Assembly: GCA_026710875.1 (NCBI GenBank)
Contig: JAPOQE010000077.1
Coordinates: 1-33,302, forward strand
Length of the DNA: 33,302 nt
Source of the DNA: Gammaproteobacteria bacterium
Lineage (GTDB): Bacteria; Pseudomonadota; Gammaproteobacteria; UBA4575
Reading direction: 5' to 3'
Part shown: piece after piece, positions 26,737-33,302 of the stretch
How positions within the stretch are numbered: the first letter of the stretch is position 1
Layout of the letters: every line of letters starts with the position of its first letter
Made by a program: the position numbers and the translations under genes
Notes under the pieces: model-generated
Told to the model about the DNA's origin: nothing
The model's input: only the letters and a program-made list of their open reading frames with translations
Database searches by the model: none

Positions 26737-27564
26737 ATGAATCAGTATTTGGCTAATGCCATTGCGGTGGCGACACTTTGTATTCTGCTTACCTCCGTGC
26801 AGGCGGATAAATCACCTTTTATAACTTTATCCTCCACCACTTCAACTGAAAACTCCGGTTTGCTAGATTACCTAATCCCCAAATTTCGAGAACGTACCGG
26901 CATTGATGTGCGGGTAGTATCCGTAGGTACAGGCCGCGCATTGAAACTGGGAGAAATGGGCGATACGGATCTGATACTGGTACATCACAAGCCTTCAGAG
27001 GAAGAGTTCATGTCTAAAGGTTTTGGGATTCAACGTCGGGAAGTCATGTACAACGACTTTATCGTCGCTGGACCGTCAGAAGACCCTGTGAACATAAGAG
27101 GAGAACGAAGTATAGCGCGTGTGCTGTCCCTAATTCATGAACATAAAATGCCATTTGTTTCACGCGGAGATGAAAGTGGCACCCACAAGAAAGAGATGGA
27201 ATTATGGGCATTGGCAGGCGTAGATGCCCAGCGATACAGCGGTGAGTGGTATCACGAGACCGGAGCAGGCATGGGTACTACATTGAACATAGCGAATGGG
27301 ATGAGTGCCTATGTGCTCACTGACAGGGGCACTTGGCTCTCATTTAAAAACCGTGATGGATTGGCTCTGCTTTTCGAGAATGACCCCCCTTTACATAATC
27401 AATACAGCATCGTTCAGATCAATCCCGATCGTCATCCACATATAAAGTACACGGAGGCCGAGTTGTTCATTAATTGGCTGACATCTGGTGAAGGTCAGCA
27501 AACAATTGCTGACTTCACGTTAAATGGTCAACAGCTATTTTTCCCTAATGCACTGCCACAGTGA
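26737..27564 (+). CDS. tupA: Tungstate-binding periplasmic protein TupA
   Basis: Solute-binding protein of 275 residues with a signal peptide (about 1-23, VQA-D). The mature start ITLSSTTSTENSGLLDYL carries the TTS-type oxyanion motif of TupA proteins. Further family stretches are TDLILVHHKPSEEEF, MYNDFIVAGP, FVSRGDESGTHKKE and YVLTDRGTWL. The family imports tungstate, for enzymes such as formate dehydrogenases or aldehyde oxidoreductases; none is encoded here. Molybdate transport is the alternative. It is the last gene of tupBCA, convergent with the ubi genes. Confidence 0.93.
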   Translation: MNQYLANAIAVATLCILLTSVQADKSPFITLSSTTSTENSGLLDYLIPKFRERTGIDVRVVSVGTGRALKLGEMGDTDLILVHHKPSEEEFMSKGFGIQRREVMYNDFIVAGPSEDPVNIRGERSIARVLSLIHEHKMPFVSRGDESGTHKKEMELWALAGVDAQRYSGEWYHETGAGMGTTLNIANGMSAYVLTDRGTWLSFKNRDGLALLFENDPPLHNQYSIVQINPDRHPHIKYTEAELFINWLTSGEGQQTIADFTLNGQQLFFPNALPQ

Positions 27565-27608
27565 CTCCAGCTTTCAGCAATGCTTAGTCTGCATAGTTAG
27601 TATACAGA

Positions 27609-28829
27609 TCACCTGTCTGAATAAACGGGTCTGCCGCTGTTCAACCCCATCGCATGTCTCATAAAAAATCTTTTCATGGAAGGCGTGTGTTCTGCCATGT
27701 TTAGCGCAATACTTCGCGCAGCTACAAGAGGCTTGAAAGAAGAGCCATATACTGCAACAAATGCATCCATTGCATGCTGCATAACCCTGATCTCGCCTGC
27801 CCGGGCACGTTCGTATTTCCGTAACACCCGGAGGCTTCCGATATCCCGTTTAGTCTCTTCCAGGATATGGGCAATCACTGCTACGTCTGTAAATCCCAAG
27901 TTGGCCCCCTGACCTGCTAAAGGATGCAGCGTGTGGGCAGCGTCACCAACCAATGCAATTCGTGGCCGAACCAAGTTGCCAGCTTGACCTGAATGCAGTG
28001 GGAAGCAAGCACGCTCCGACATCACTGTAAGATTGCCGAGCTGTGAATTGCTGGCCTTTGTAACAGCTTTGGAAAACGCCTCCTCATCCATTTGCATCAG
28101 TTGCATTGCGTATTCATTTTCAGCTGACCAGACAATAGAGCATTCGTGATTTTCCTTGCCGATTCCAGTGGGCAGCAGGGCCAATGGACCAGTTTTGAGA
28201 AAACGCTGCCACGCAGTACGCTGATGTGGACGTTCTGCTTTCACATTTGCCACGATACCCAGCTGTTGATAAGGAACTTCTACATAGGATATTTCAGCGA
28301 GGTCACGTACAACAGATTGACTCCCATCTGCCCCTACAAGCAATTCCGCCCGAAGCACTTCGTTATTATCTAAAGTTACTTCGATCACATCATCACAGTG
28401 AGCTACACCGGTAACACTTCCCGGCACATACCACTGAATATTGGAAATATCCTGCAGGGAGTTATACAAGCTTGACTGAATTAACCTGTTTTCTACGATA
28501 TAACCCAAGACAGGTTGATGAACATCTCTCGCATGGAAGTTTATTCTTGCAGTGCTGGCCTCGTCCCAAACGACCATGGTGTCGAATTCGCTTACTCGCT
28601 TCGCCTGCACATCTGACCAGATACCAGCAAATTTGAAAATTGCCTTAGACCCAGGGCTGACAGCAGTCACTCGGACATCCCAAGTTCCTGCGGGATCGTA
28701 TTTTTCTGGAAGCACGCGGTCAATCATGACCAGTGATTTGCCTTGTTTCGCCAGCAAATTTGCCAATGTGAGACCAGCCATGCCGGCTCCCACAATTATG
28801 ACATCAACCTTTGTTGCTTTTGCAGTCAT
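27609..28829 (-). CDS. ubiI: UbiI/VisC-like FAD-dependent ubiquinone biosynthesis hydroxylase
   Basis: Flavin monooxygenase of the UbiH/UbiF/UbiI family that hydroxylates the benzoquinone ring. It has 406 residues with the dinucleotide motif GAGMAG (14-19), the VGADGSQSVVR motif and the FAD-ribityl motif GDAAHTLHPLAGQGANLG. Its order after pepP-ubiH matches E. coli pepP-ubiH-ubiI, which suggests the C5 hydroxylase UbiI. Sequence by eye cannot exclude UbiF or a broad-specificity UbiL/UbiM. The ATG overlaps the ubiH stop by four bases (ATGA), implying coupling. Confidence 0.85.
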   Translation of the reverse strand: MTAKATKVDVIIVGAGMAGLTLANLLAKQGKSLVMIDRVLPEKYDPAGTWDVRVTAVSPGSKAIFKFAGIWSDVQAKRVSEFDTMVVWDEASTARINFHARDVHQPVLGYIVENRLIQSSLYNSLQDISNIQWYVPGSVTGVAHCDDVIEVTLDNNEVLRAELLVGADGSQSVVRDLAEISYVEVPYQQLGIVANVKAERPHQRTAWQRFLKTGPLALLPTGIGKENHECSIVWSAENEYAMQLMQMDEEAFSKAVTKASNSQLGNLTVMSERACFPLHSGQAGNLVRPRIALVGDAAHTLHPLAGQGANLGFTDVAVIAHILEETKRDIGSLRVLRKYERARAGEIRVMQHAMDAFVAVYGSSFKPLVAARSIALNMAEHTPSMKRFFMRHAMGLNSGRPVYSDR

Positions 28830-30043
28830 GGAGACTGCAGTGAATTGCCTGGCAAAAACCTTGCTGCAGTACTGGGCGCACCTGAGCTTTGCTTCAGGAT
28901 GTAACTTTCCATAATTGGAACAGCGCCTAAAAGTGCCAGACCCATCCCTCTTGTCCGAGATAGCAACGGATCATTCGTAGTGAACAGGAAATTGAAAAGA
29001 TTCGTAAGGCGGATTGTGCGTCTTATGTCCGACTGACGTGCTGTTGCATATATGTGAAGTTTCTCATGAATTTCATCTGAGACACCCGGGGTCGAATGTA
29101 ACGTTTCACTAAGTTCTACAACATCACGTAGCGCAAGATTCAAGCTCTGCGCACCAATTGGATGTAATGTTTGGGCTGCATTACCTATCAACACTACACG
29201 CTGGTGCACACGCTGTTGACTCACCAGCAATGACAAAGGGAAAGAAAAACGTTTGCCCACTCTGGAAAAATAACCGAGACGGTAACCGAATGCCCGTTGC
29301 ATCGTAAGCAGAAAATCCTCATCGGGGCGCGCTAGAAGTTCAGCTGCAACGTGATTTGGTAATACCCATATAAATCCACAATTGTTACCAGCATGCGGTA
29401 ACAATGTTAGGGGTCCATACCGGGTAAACCTCTCATATGCTGTAAATTGATGATCGCTATCGATACTGATATTGCCAACAATTGCAGTTTGATGGTAATT
29501 ATTTTCTTGTACAGATATGCCCAGCTTGTTGCGAATATAGGACTGTGACCCATCCGCTGCGACTAAAAGCTTAGCTTGTATGGACTCACCATTTCCATGC
29601 AAAACTACCCGATCCTTATGACTCTCGATATCAGACACCTTGTAGGGTTGTACACGCTGGATATTTTCGAATCCTTGAAGATGCTTTTGCAAAGAAAGAA
29701 TGAGCTTTTCCGCAGGGACCATATAGCCGAAGCACTCTGACTCATAGTTGCGGCTATCCAAGCGCAATGCACCAAACCGCCCTTGATCTGAAATATGGAT
29801 TCTTTTTATCGCTATGGAGTGTAGGCCTAGTTGCTCCCACACACCCAAGGCATCAAACATTTTTTGGGAAGCGAGAGCCAGTGCAATGCTGCGCTCATCT
29901 CTATTGGGACTTTTGCCATTTGCTGGAGAGATAGGTTTGCCTTCTATCAATGCAATTTGACCAGGCACTGTAGCTAGGGCACAAGCTAGAGTGTTTCCAA
30001 CAAACCCACCCCCTACAATAGCAATATCATAACAACGCGGCAT
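28826..30043 (-). CDS. ubiH: 2-octaprenyl-6-methoxyphenol hydroxylase UbiH
   Basis: FAD-dependent monooxygenase acting at C1 of the ubiquinone ring. It has 405 residues with GGGFVG (11-16), RDERSIALALAS, VAADGSQSYIR and the UbiH-typical GNAAQTLHPI. The conserved GQG that normally follows in the FAD-binding motif reads AQS here (PIGAQSLNLALRD), an unusual change next to the flavin. The enzyme otherwise looks intact. It lies 15 bases after the pepP stop, so the three genes probably form an operon. Confidence 0.92.
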   Translation of the reverse strand: MPRCYDIAIVGGGFVGNTLACALATVPGQIALIEGKPISPANGKSPNRDERSIALALASQKMFDALGVWEQLGLHSIAIKRIHISDQGRFGALRLDSRNYESECFGYMVPAEKLILSLQKHLQGFENIQRVQPYKVSDIESHKDRVVLHGNGESIQAKLLVAADGSQSYIRNKLGISVQENNYHQTAIVGNISIDSDHQFTAYERFTRYGPLTLLPHAGNNCGFIWVLPNHVAAELLARPDEDFLLTMQRAFGYRLGYFSRVGKRFSFPLSLLVSQQRVHQRVVLIGNAAQTLHPIGAQSLNLALRDVVELSETLHSTPGVSDEIHEKLHIYATARQSDIRRTIRLTNLFNFLFTTNDPLLSRTRGMGLALLGAVPIMESYILKQSSGAPSTAARFLPGNSLQSP

Positions 30044-30058
30044 GATGTACAGGGGATC

Positions 30059-31369
30059 TTAATGTACAGTGGCCGCCATCAGGGTTTCAATTTCGTCTGG
30101 ATCACGGGTGAGCTTTTCAGTAATCACCTGATTGCCATCTTTAGTAACCAGTACGTCGTCCTCAATGCGGATACCCATATTCCAGAAACACTTCGGTACA
30201 CCTTTCGCACGTGCAAGGTATAAGCCAGGCTCAACAGTCAATGTCATACCCGGCTCCAGCAGTCTCCATTCTTCATCAAATCTATAGTCACCCACATCAT
30301 GCACATCCAAGCCCAGCCAATGCCCGGTACGATGCATATAAAACTGCCTATACTCCTCATCTCTAATTAGTTTAGCAGGTTTGCCTTTCAACAAGCCCAA
30401 GCTCACCAAGCCTTTGGTAAGTACCTTAACAGCTTCCTGATGTGGATCATTCCAGTGATTACCAGGCTTTACCTTGCGAATTGCCGCGATTTGAGCCTCC
30501 AACACCAGCTCGTACACTTCTCGCTGAATCTTTGAAAAGACACCATTTATTGGGAAGGTGCGCGTAATATCACTCGCATAGCCTTGATACTCTGCGCCTG
30601 CATCAATAAGCAATAATTCTCCATCATTGAGCATTTGACTATTCTCGATGTAATGCAAAATACAGGCATTGCTTCCACCTCCGACGATGGAGGGATACGC
30701 TGGAACGCAGCCGGCTTTTTTAAACTCATATAACAACTCAGCTTCGACCTCATACTCATGCATTCCCGGCTTACAAGCCTGCATGGCGCGCTGGTGTGCT
30801 GAAATAGAGACTTTCGCTGCCTTGCGCATCAAGCTCACCTCACTCCGTGACTTGTACAAACGCATGTCGTGAAGCAGATAGTCCAGCGAGCGTAATTCAT
30901 GCATAGTATGTTTTGCGGCCTGGTAAGAACCACGTGACTGCTTCACCCAGTTAATTACCTTACTGTCAAAACTCGCATCACGGCCCATTGGGTAAAAAAT
31001 TCTTTCACGATCTGAGAGGAGACGTGGAAGGATTTCATCCATTTGGCTGATCGCATAGGCCTTGTTTGCAAAATAATTCTTTTTTGCACCTTCCAGACCC
31101 TCTCGATACCCATTCCATATCTCCTGCTCGACATCGCGTTCACGGCAAAACAATATGTACTGATCGCCACCCTTGTCTGGTAACAATAATGCTAAAGCGT
31201 TAGGCTCCTCAAAGCCTGTCAGATATAGAAAATCGCTGTCTTGGCGAAAGATATGATCGACATCTCTATTTCGCGGAACCGATTTTGCAGAAGGAATTAT
31301 GGCGACACCTTTATGACCCACCATACGCATCAGCATTTTACGTCGTTTAAGCAGTTCTTTCGTGTTCAT
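30059..31369 (-). CDS. pepP: Xaa-Pro aminopeptidase PepP
   Basis: Dinuclear manganese peptidase that removes N-terminal residues preceding proline. Its 436 residues include the metal ligands Asp256, Asp267, His350, Glu380 and Glu403, in IDAGAEYQGYASDITR, HRTGHWLGLDVHD, LTVEPGLY and GIRIEDD. The N-terminal creatinase-like domain (about 1-165) is complete. The ATG at 31369 has no clear Shine-Dalgarno sequence. The ygfB (UPF0149) gene that often precedes pepP is absent; the upstream 277 bases lead directly to the divergent zapB-like gene. Confidence 0.96.
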   Translation of the reverse strand: MNTKELLKRRKMLMRMVGHKGVAIIPSAKSVPRNRDVDHIFRQDSDFLYLTGFEEPNALALLLPDKGGDQYILFCRERDVEQEIWNGYREGLEGAKKNYFANKAYAISQMDEILPRLLSDRERIFYPMGRDASFDSKVINWVKQSRGSYQAAKHTMHELRSLDYLLHDMRLYKSRSEVSLMRKAAKVSISAHQRAMQACKPGMHEYEVEAELLYEFKKAGCVPAYPSIVGGGSNACILHYIENSQMLNDGELLLIDAGAEYQGYASDITRTFPINGVFSKIQREVYELVLEAQIAAIRKVKPGNHWNDPHQEAVKVLTKGLVSLGLLKGKPAKLIRDEEYRQFYMHRTGHWLGLDVHDVGDYRFDEEWRLLEPGMTLTVEPGLYLARAKGVPKCFWNMGIRIEDDVLVTKDGNQVITEKLTRDPDEIETLMAATVH

Positions 31370-31611
31370 TCCATTTTAAGGCAACAAACCTCGCAAGGTA
31401 TTTGAGCAGGCCATTTTTGGATAGATTGACTTAATCCTCTGAAAATAGATCCGTTCAGTATAGACAGCACCTGCAAAATTAATCTCTCGAATATTTCTCT
31501 ATCCTATAGGCCCCTGAGAGCTTTTGCTTTGAATCTATGCCCGGATACAGACCCTAGCATGCAATATTTTCAATCATTTCAGCAAATCAGGATTTATTTC
31601 TCAATTTCGAG

Positions 31612-31640
31612 TTGACGGTAAAGGTGCTTCATCCTACCAT
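31612..31640 (+). promoter_or_regulatory. Strong predicted sigma70 promoter of zapB-like/zapA, possibly leaderless
   Basis: TTGACG (31612-31617), a 17-base spacer and TACCAT (31635-31640) make a good promoter. Transcription would start about seven bases later, on or next to the ATG at 31647. No Shine-Dalgarno sequence is present. Either the mRNA is leaderless or a further upstream promoter is used. Confidence 0.5.
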
Positions 31641-31646
31641 TTTGCA

Positions 31647-31880
31647 ATGGGGAAGACAGACTCAAGCCTGCTCAATAAAAAAGATCTAAATCGGCTTGAG
31701 AGTCGTGTGAACAACCTTATTCAGGCATACGAAGACCTCAAGAAAGAGAACAGCCTGCTAAAGGCGCAGCAGGACTCATACACAGCTGAAAGGGCCAGTC
31801 TTATTGATAAAAACGAACAGGCTCGAAAAAGAGTCGAAGCAATGATAATTCGACTTAAGTCAATGGAGGTCAGTATATGA
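31647..31880 (+). CDS. Small coiled-coil ZapB-like protein (TIGR02449 type)
   Basis: A 77-residue, highly charged protein predicted to be one long helix: heptad-like leucines run through LNRLESRVNNLIQAYEDL, ENSLLKAQ and RVEAMIIRLKSM. It is of the kind placed directly before zapA in many gammaproteobacteria and is likely a ZapB-like partner of the Z-ring. The function is inferred from context and coiled-coil character. Its stop overlaps the zapA ATG by four bases. Confidence 0.85.
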   Translation: MGKTDSSLLNKKDLNRLESRVNNLIQAYEDLKKENSLLKAQQDSYTAERASLIDKNEQARKRVEAMIIRLKSMEVSI

Positions 31881-32191
31881 GTAAACCAGATTCTCCTATC
31901 GTACTTAGCATTTTGGACAAAGAATATCGTGTCGTGTGCGGAAAGGGAGAAGAAGAGTCTCTGCAGGCATCTGCGGAGCTATTGAATACCCATATACAGG
32001 ATGTGCGAAATGATGGCAAAGTCATCGGAGCAGACCGCATAGCAGTTATGGCCGCACTCAACCTAGCCCATGCACTACTCTCGCAAACAGGCGAGCAAGA
32101 ACAAATTAGCAGAGATTTCCATACATGTGTTCGTGGCCTTCAGGATCGCATTGATGTTGCCCTAAAAAACACCCGACAGCTCGAACTTTGA
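31877..32191 (+). CDS. zapA: Cell division protein ZapA
   Basis: FtsZ-binding protein that bundles protofilaments at mid-cell. The 104 residues start with VLSILDKEYRVVCGKGEEESL, the ZapA globular head. The family helix DRIAVMAALNLAHALL follows, then a C-terminal coiled coil. The ATG overlaps the preceding stop (ATGA). The 6S RNA gene follows immediately, as in E. coli and Pseudomonas. Confidence 0.93.
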   Translation: MSKPDSPIVLSILDKEYRVVCGKGEEESLQASAELLNTHIQDVRNDGKVIGADRIAVMAALNLAHALLSQTGEQEQISRDFHTCVRGLQDRIDVALKNTRQLEL

Positions 32192-32215
32192 TAATCTGAT
32201 AAACTTTACTGAAAC

Positions 32216-32405
32216 CGGATACCTCTGCGGAACAGGTGAGCTGCTAAGTACATACCTTGAGCCTATTACTTTACCCAGGGAACATACTGTAAATATGTTG
32301 TTGTGCAGCCCCAGAATATGGGAAGCCTGATACATCTTTCAGTTCTCCCACCTGAACCTCTGGTTCAAGGGCAACAGTAGCCACAGTAATCGTGGAGTGT
32401 ATCCG
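32216..32405 (+). ncRNA. ssrS: 6S RNA
   Basis: Regulatory RNA that mimics an open promoter and sequesters sigma70 RNA polymerase in stationary phase. Landmarks seen are CTTGAGCC in the 5' half (near 32256) and the paired 3' counterpart CACCTGAACC/GGTTCAAGGGCAACAG (about 32350-32376), which match the E. coli and Pseudomonas conserved blocks. The ends pair through CGGATAC (32216-32222) and GTATCCG (32399-32405), giving about 190 nt, the usual size. Its position directly after zapA is the standard one. The exact ends are inferred from the closing stem; the promoter was not clearly resolved. Confidence 0.88.
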
Positions 32406-32468
32406 CGTACTGCGTTTTCAAATCCTTGCTAGAACCTTTCTTACATACTAAATTTTAGGTATTTCTTC

Positions 32469-32921
32469 ATGCAGTATTGGTTGATGAAAAGTGAACCAGG
32501 TGAATACAGTATTGATGACCTGAAACGTGACAAAGTAGAGCCTTGGGATGGAGTTCGCAATTACCAAGCACGCAACATGATGCGTGACGACATGAAAAAA
32601 GGTGACTTAGCCTTCATGTATCACTCGAATTGTGACGTAATTGGAATTGTAGGAATCATGACTGTAGCGCGTGAAGCCTATGCTGATCACACCGCTTTTG
32701 ATCCGGAAGATAAACATTACGATCCGAAAAGTGATCCTGAGAATCCCCGATGGTTCATGGTAGATGTACGCTATAAACGTAAGCTAAAGCGCACTATCAC
32801 ACTTGCAGAACTCAGACAGCAAAAACATTTGAACGGTTTGCAACTCCTAAAGCCTGGTAATCGACTTTCAGTCATGCCAGTAAGCAAAAAGCATTGGAAT
32901 TATATTTTGTCATTAGAGTAA
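32469..32921 (+). CDS. EVE-domain protein
   Basis: A 150-residue single-domain protein of the EVE/PUA-like superfamily, which binds modified bases in RNA or DNA. Motifs are YWLMKSEPGEYSIDDL, WDGVRNYQARNMMRDDMKKGDLAFMYHS, GIVGIMTVAREAYAD, DPRW-like NPRWFMVDV and LKPGNRLSVMPV. The biological role in bacteria is not settled. It stands where fau/ygfA often follows 6S RNA. The ATG is at 32469 without an obvious ribosome site. Confidence 0.93.
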   Translation: MQYWLMKSEPGEYSIDDLKRDKVEPWDGVRNYQARNMMRDDMKKGDLAFMYHSNCDVIGIVGIMTVAREAYADHTAFDPEDKHYDPKSDPENPRWFMVDVRYKRKLKRTITLAELRQQKHLNGLQLLKPGNRLSVMPVSKKHWNYILSLE

Positions 32922-32977
32922 ACCGATACATTTTGACTTGAATTTGTGTGCAGGACTTGGAATTAAATCCATTACAA

Positions 32978-32991
32978 AAATACTAGTATTT
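32978..32991. repeat. Perfect 14-bp palindrome upstream of the histone-like gene
   Basis: AAATACTAGTATTT is its own reverse complement. It lies in the AT-rich stretch 67 to 80 bases before the histone-like start and overlaps where a -35 element would fall for the TATACT at 33006. It could be a dimeric repressor or activator site. Function unknown. Confidence 0.45.
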
Positions 32992-32998
32992 ATATATC

Positions 32999-33038
32999 AA
33001 ACGTTTATACTTTAGCGCGTCTATAACTAAACGTTTAT
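32999..33038 (+). promoter_or_regulatory. Paired AAACGTTTAT sites, likely control region of the histone-like gene
   Basis: Two copies of AAACGTTTAT (32999-33008 and 33029-33038), each with a palindromic AAACGTTT core, are exactly 30 bases apart, close to three helical turns. The first overlaps TATACT (33006-33011), a reasonable -10 without a clear -35. With a start near 33018 the second copy would lie in the leader. This looks like a cooperative binding site; the factor is unknown. Confidence 0.45.
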
Positions 33039-33043
33039 TGTTT

Positions 33044-33050
33044 GGAGGGG
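33044..33050 (+). promoter_or_regulatory. Strong ribosome binding site for the histone-like gene
   Basis: GGAGGGG lies seven bases before the ATG at 33058, one of the best Shine-Dalgarno matches in the window. It suggests a highly translated product and fixes the start. Confidence 0.75.
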
Positions 33051-33057
33051 AGTATTG

Positions 33058-33302
33058 ATGGCCATCAAGAAACGTAAAACCGCCGCAACTGCTAGACGTA
33101 AAACTGCTAAAAAGGCTGTCAAGCGTAAAGCCACTACAGCAACCAAACGCAAAACTGCTAAAAAGGCTGTCAAGCGTAAAGCCGCTACAACTGCCAAACG
33201 CAAAACTGCCAAAAAGGTCGTCAAGCGTAAAGCAGTTAAACGCAAAACTGCTAAAAAGGCTGTCAAGCGTAAAGCAGTTAAACGCAAAACCGCCAAAAAG
33301 GC
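33058..33302 (+). CDS. Histone H1-like lysine-rich repeat protein, 3' end cut by window
   Basis: The 81 complete residues visible are almost entirely Lys, Arg, Ala, Thr and Val, with no acidic residue. After MAIKKRKTAATA the chain is built of repeats of the form KRKTAKKAVKRKA plus a short tail. Units begin near residues 13, 30, 47, 61 and 75; the first two are 17 residues long and the next two 14. The DNA repeats with the same 51- and 42-base periods. This resembles the tails of AlgP/AlgR3-type and chlamydial Hc1-like bacterial histone H1 analogues, which bind DNA and condense the nucleoid. The function is inferred from composition. A globular domain, if any, would lie beyond the window. Confidence 0.85.
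   Translation, partial: MAIKKRKTAATARRKTAKKAVKRKATTATKRKTAKKAVKRKAATTAKRKTAKKVVKRKAVKRKTAKKAVKRKAVKRKTAKK

Noticed and set aside
33027-33296. Minus-strand open frame of 89 codons rich in Ala, Leu, Val and Arg
   Set aside because: It is the exact antisense of the lysine-rich repeats; its leucine/alanine periodicity is produced by them, and there is no ribosome site.
33094-33302. Direct repeats at the window end as a possible CRISPR array
   Set aside because: Repeats of 51 and 42 bases are contiguous, in frame and code for the lysine-rich protein; there are no unique spacers.

Overview
The window carries an ordinary gammaproteobacterial chromosome segment of moderate GC, nearly all of it housekeeping genes. 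Support comes from gene order: mrdA-mrdB-mltB-rlpA-dacA-dat-lipB-lipA, lptD-surA-pdxA-rsmA-apaG-apaH, lgt-thyA-folA, ubiI-ubiH-pepP divergent from zapB-like-zapA-6S RNA. The outer-membrane assembly proteins LptD and SurA and the aerobic ubiquinone hydroxylases also fit. I cannot name a genus. Closing lipA and the last gene are both cut by the window edges.

Layout. (1) 1-8475, minus strand: a tightly packed cluster for cell elongation, peptidoglycan trimming and protein lipoylation, read from mrdA (PBP2) through rodA, mltB, rlpA, dacA and a class IV aminotransferase to lipB and lipA. (2) 8476-8760: divergent control region with a good plus-strand promoter. (3) 8761-10764: hppA, a membrane proton/sodium pyrophosphatase with the alanine typical of K+-dependent enzymes. 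(4) 10986-18645, plus: lptD, surA, pdxA, an unrecognised putative lipoprotein gene, rsmA, apaG, apaH. (5) 18715-20825, minus: lgt-thyA-folA, convergent with apaH. (6) 20921-23785, plus: a thioredoxin-fold DUF255 (SSP411-like) protein and a PlsC-type acyltransferase with an altered motif. (7) 23782-24800, minus: tpx and gcvH. (8) 24851-27564, plus: a small PCuAC-like open frame, possibly a gene remnant, then a tungstate ABC transporter (tupB-tupC-tupA). (9) 27609-31369, minus: ubiI-like, ubiH, pepP. (10) 31647-32921, plus: zapB-like and zapA cell-division genes, the 6S RNA gene, and an EVE-domain gene. (11) 33058 to the end: the start of a lysine-rich, repeat-built histone-H1-like protein behind an AT-rich, palindrome-rich leader.

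Functional threads: LipB and LipA make the lipoyl group that GcvH carries. SurA delivers LptD to the outer membrane. ThyA consumes methylene-tetrahydrofolate and FolA regenerates tetrahydrofolate. UbiH and the UbiI-like protein hydroxylate the quinone ring. Several genes start with TTG or GTG (lipA, dat, rlpA, mrdA, apaG, folA, tupB, probably lptD).

No mobile element, tRNA, rRNA, CRISPR array or convincing intrinsic terminator was seen. No gap exceeds 300 bases; the largest are 8476-8760, 31370-31646 and 32192-32468 (the last holds 6S RNA). I see no clear undescribed multi-gene system. The items most worth a second look are the histone-like repeat gene with its upstream palindromes, the orphan lipoprotein inside the pdxA-rsmA operon, and the PCuAC-like fragment.
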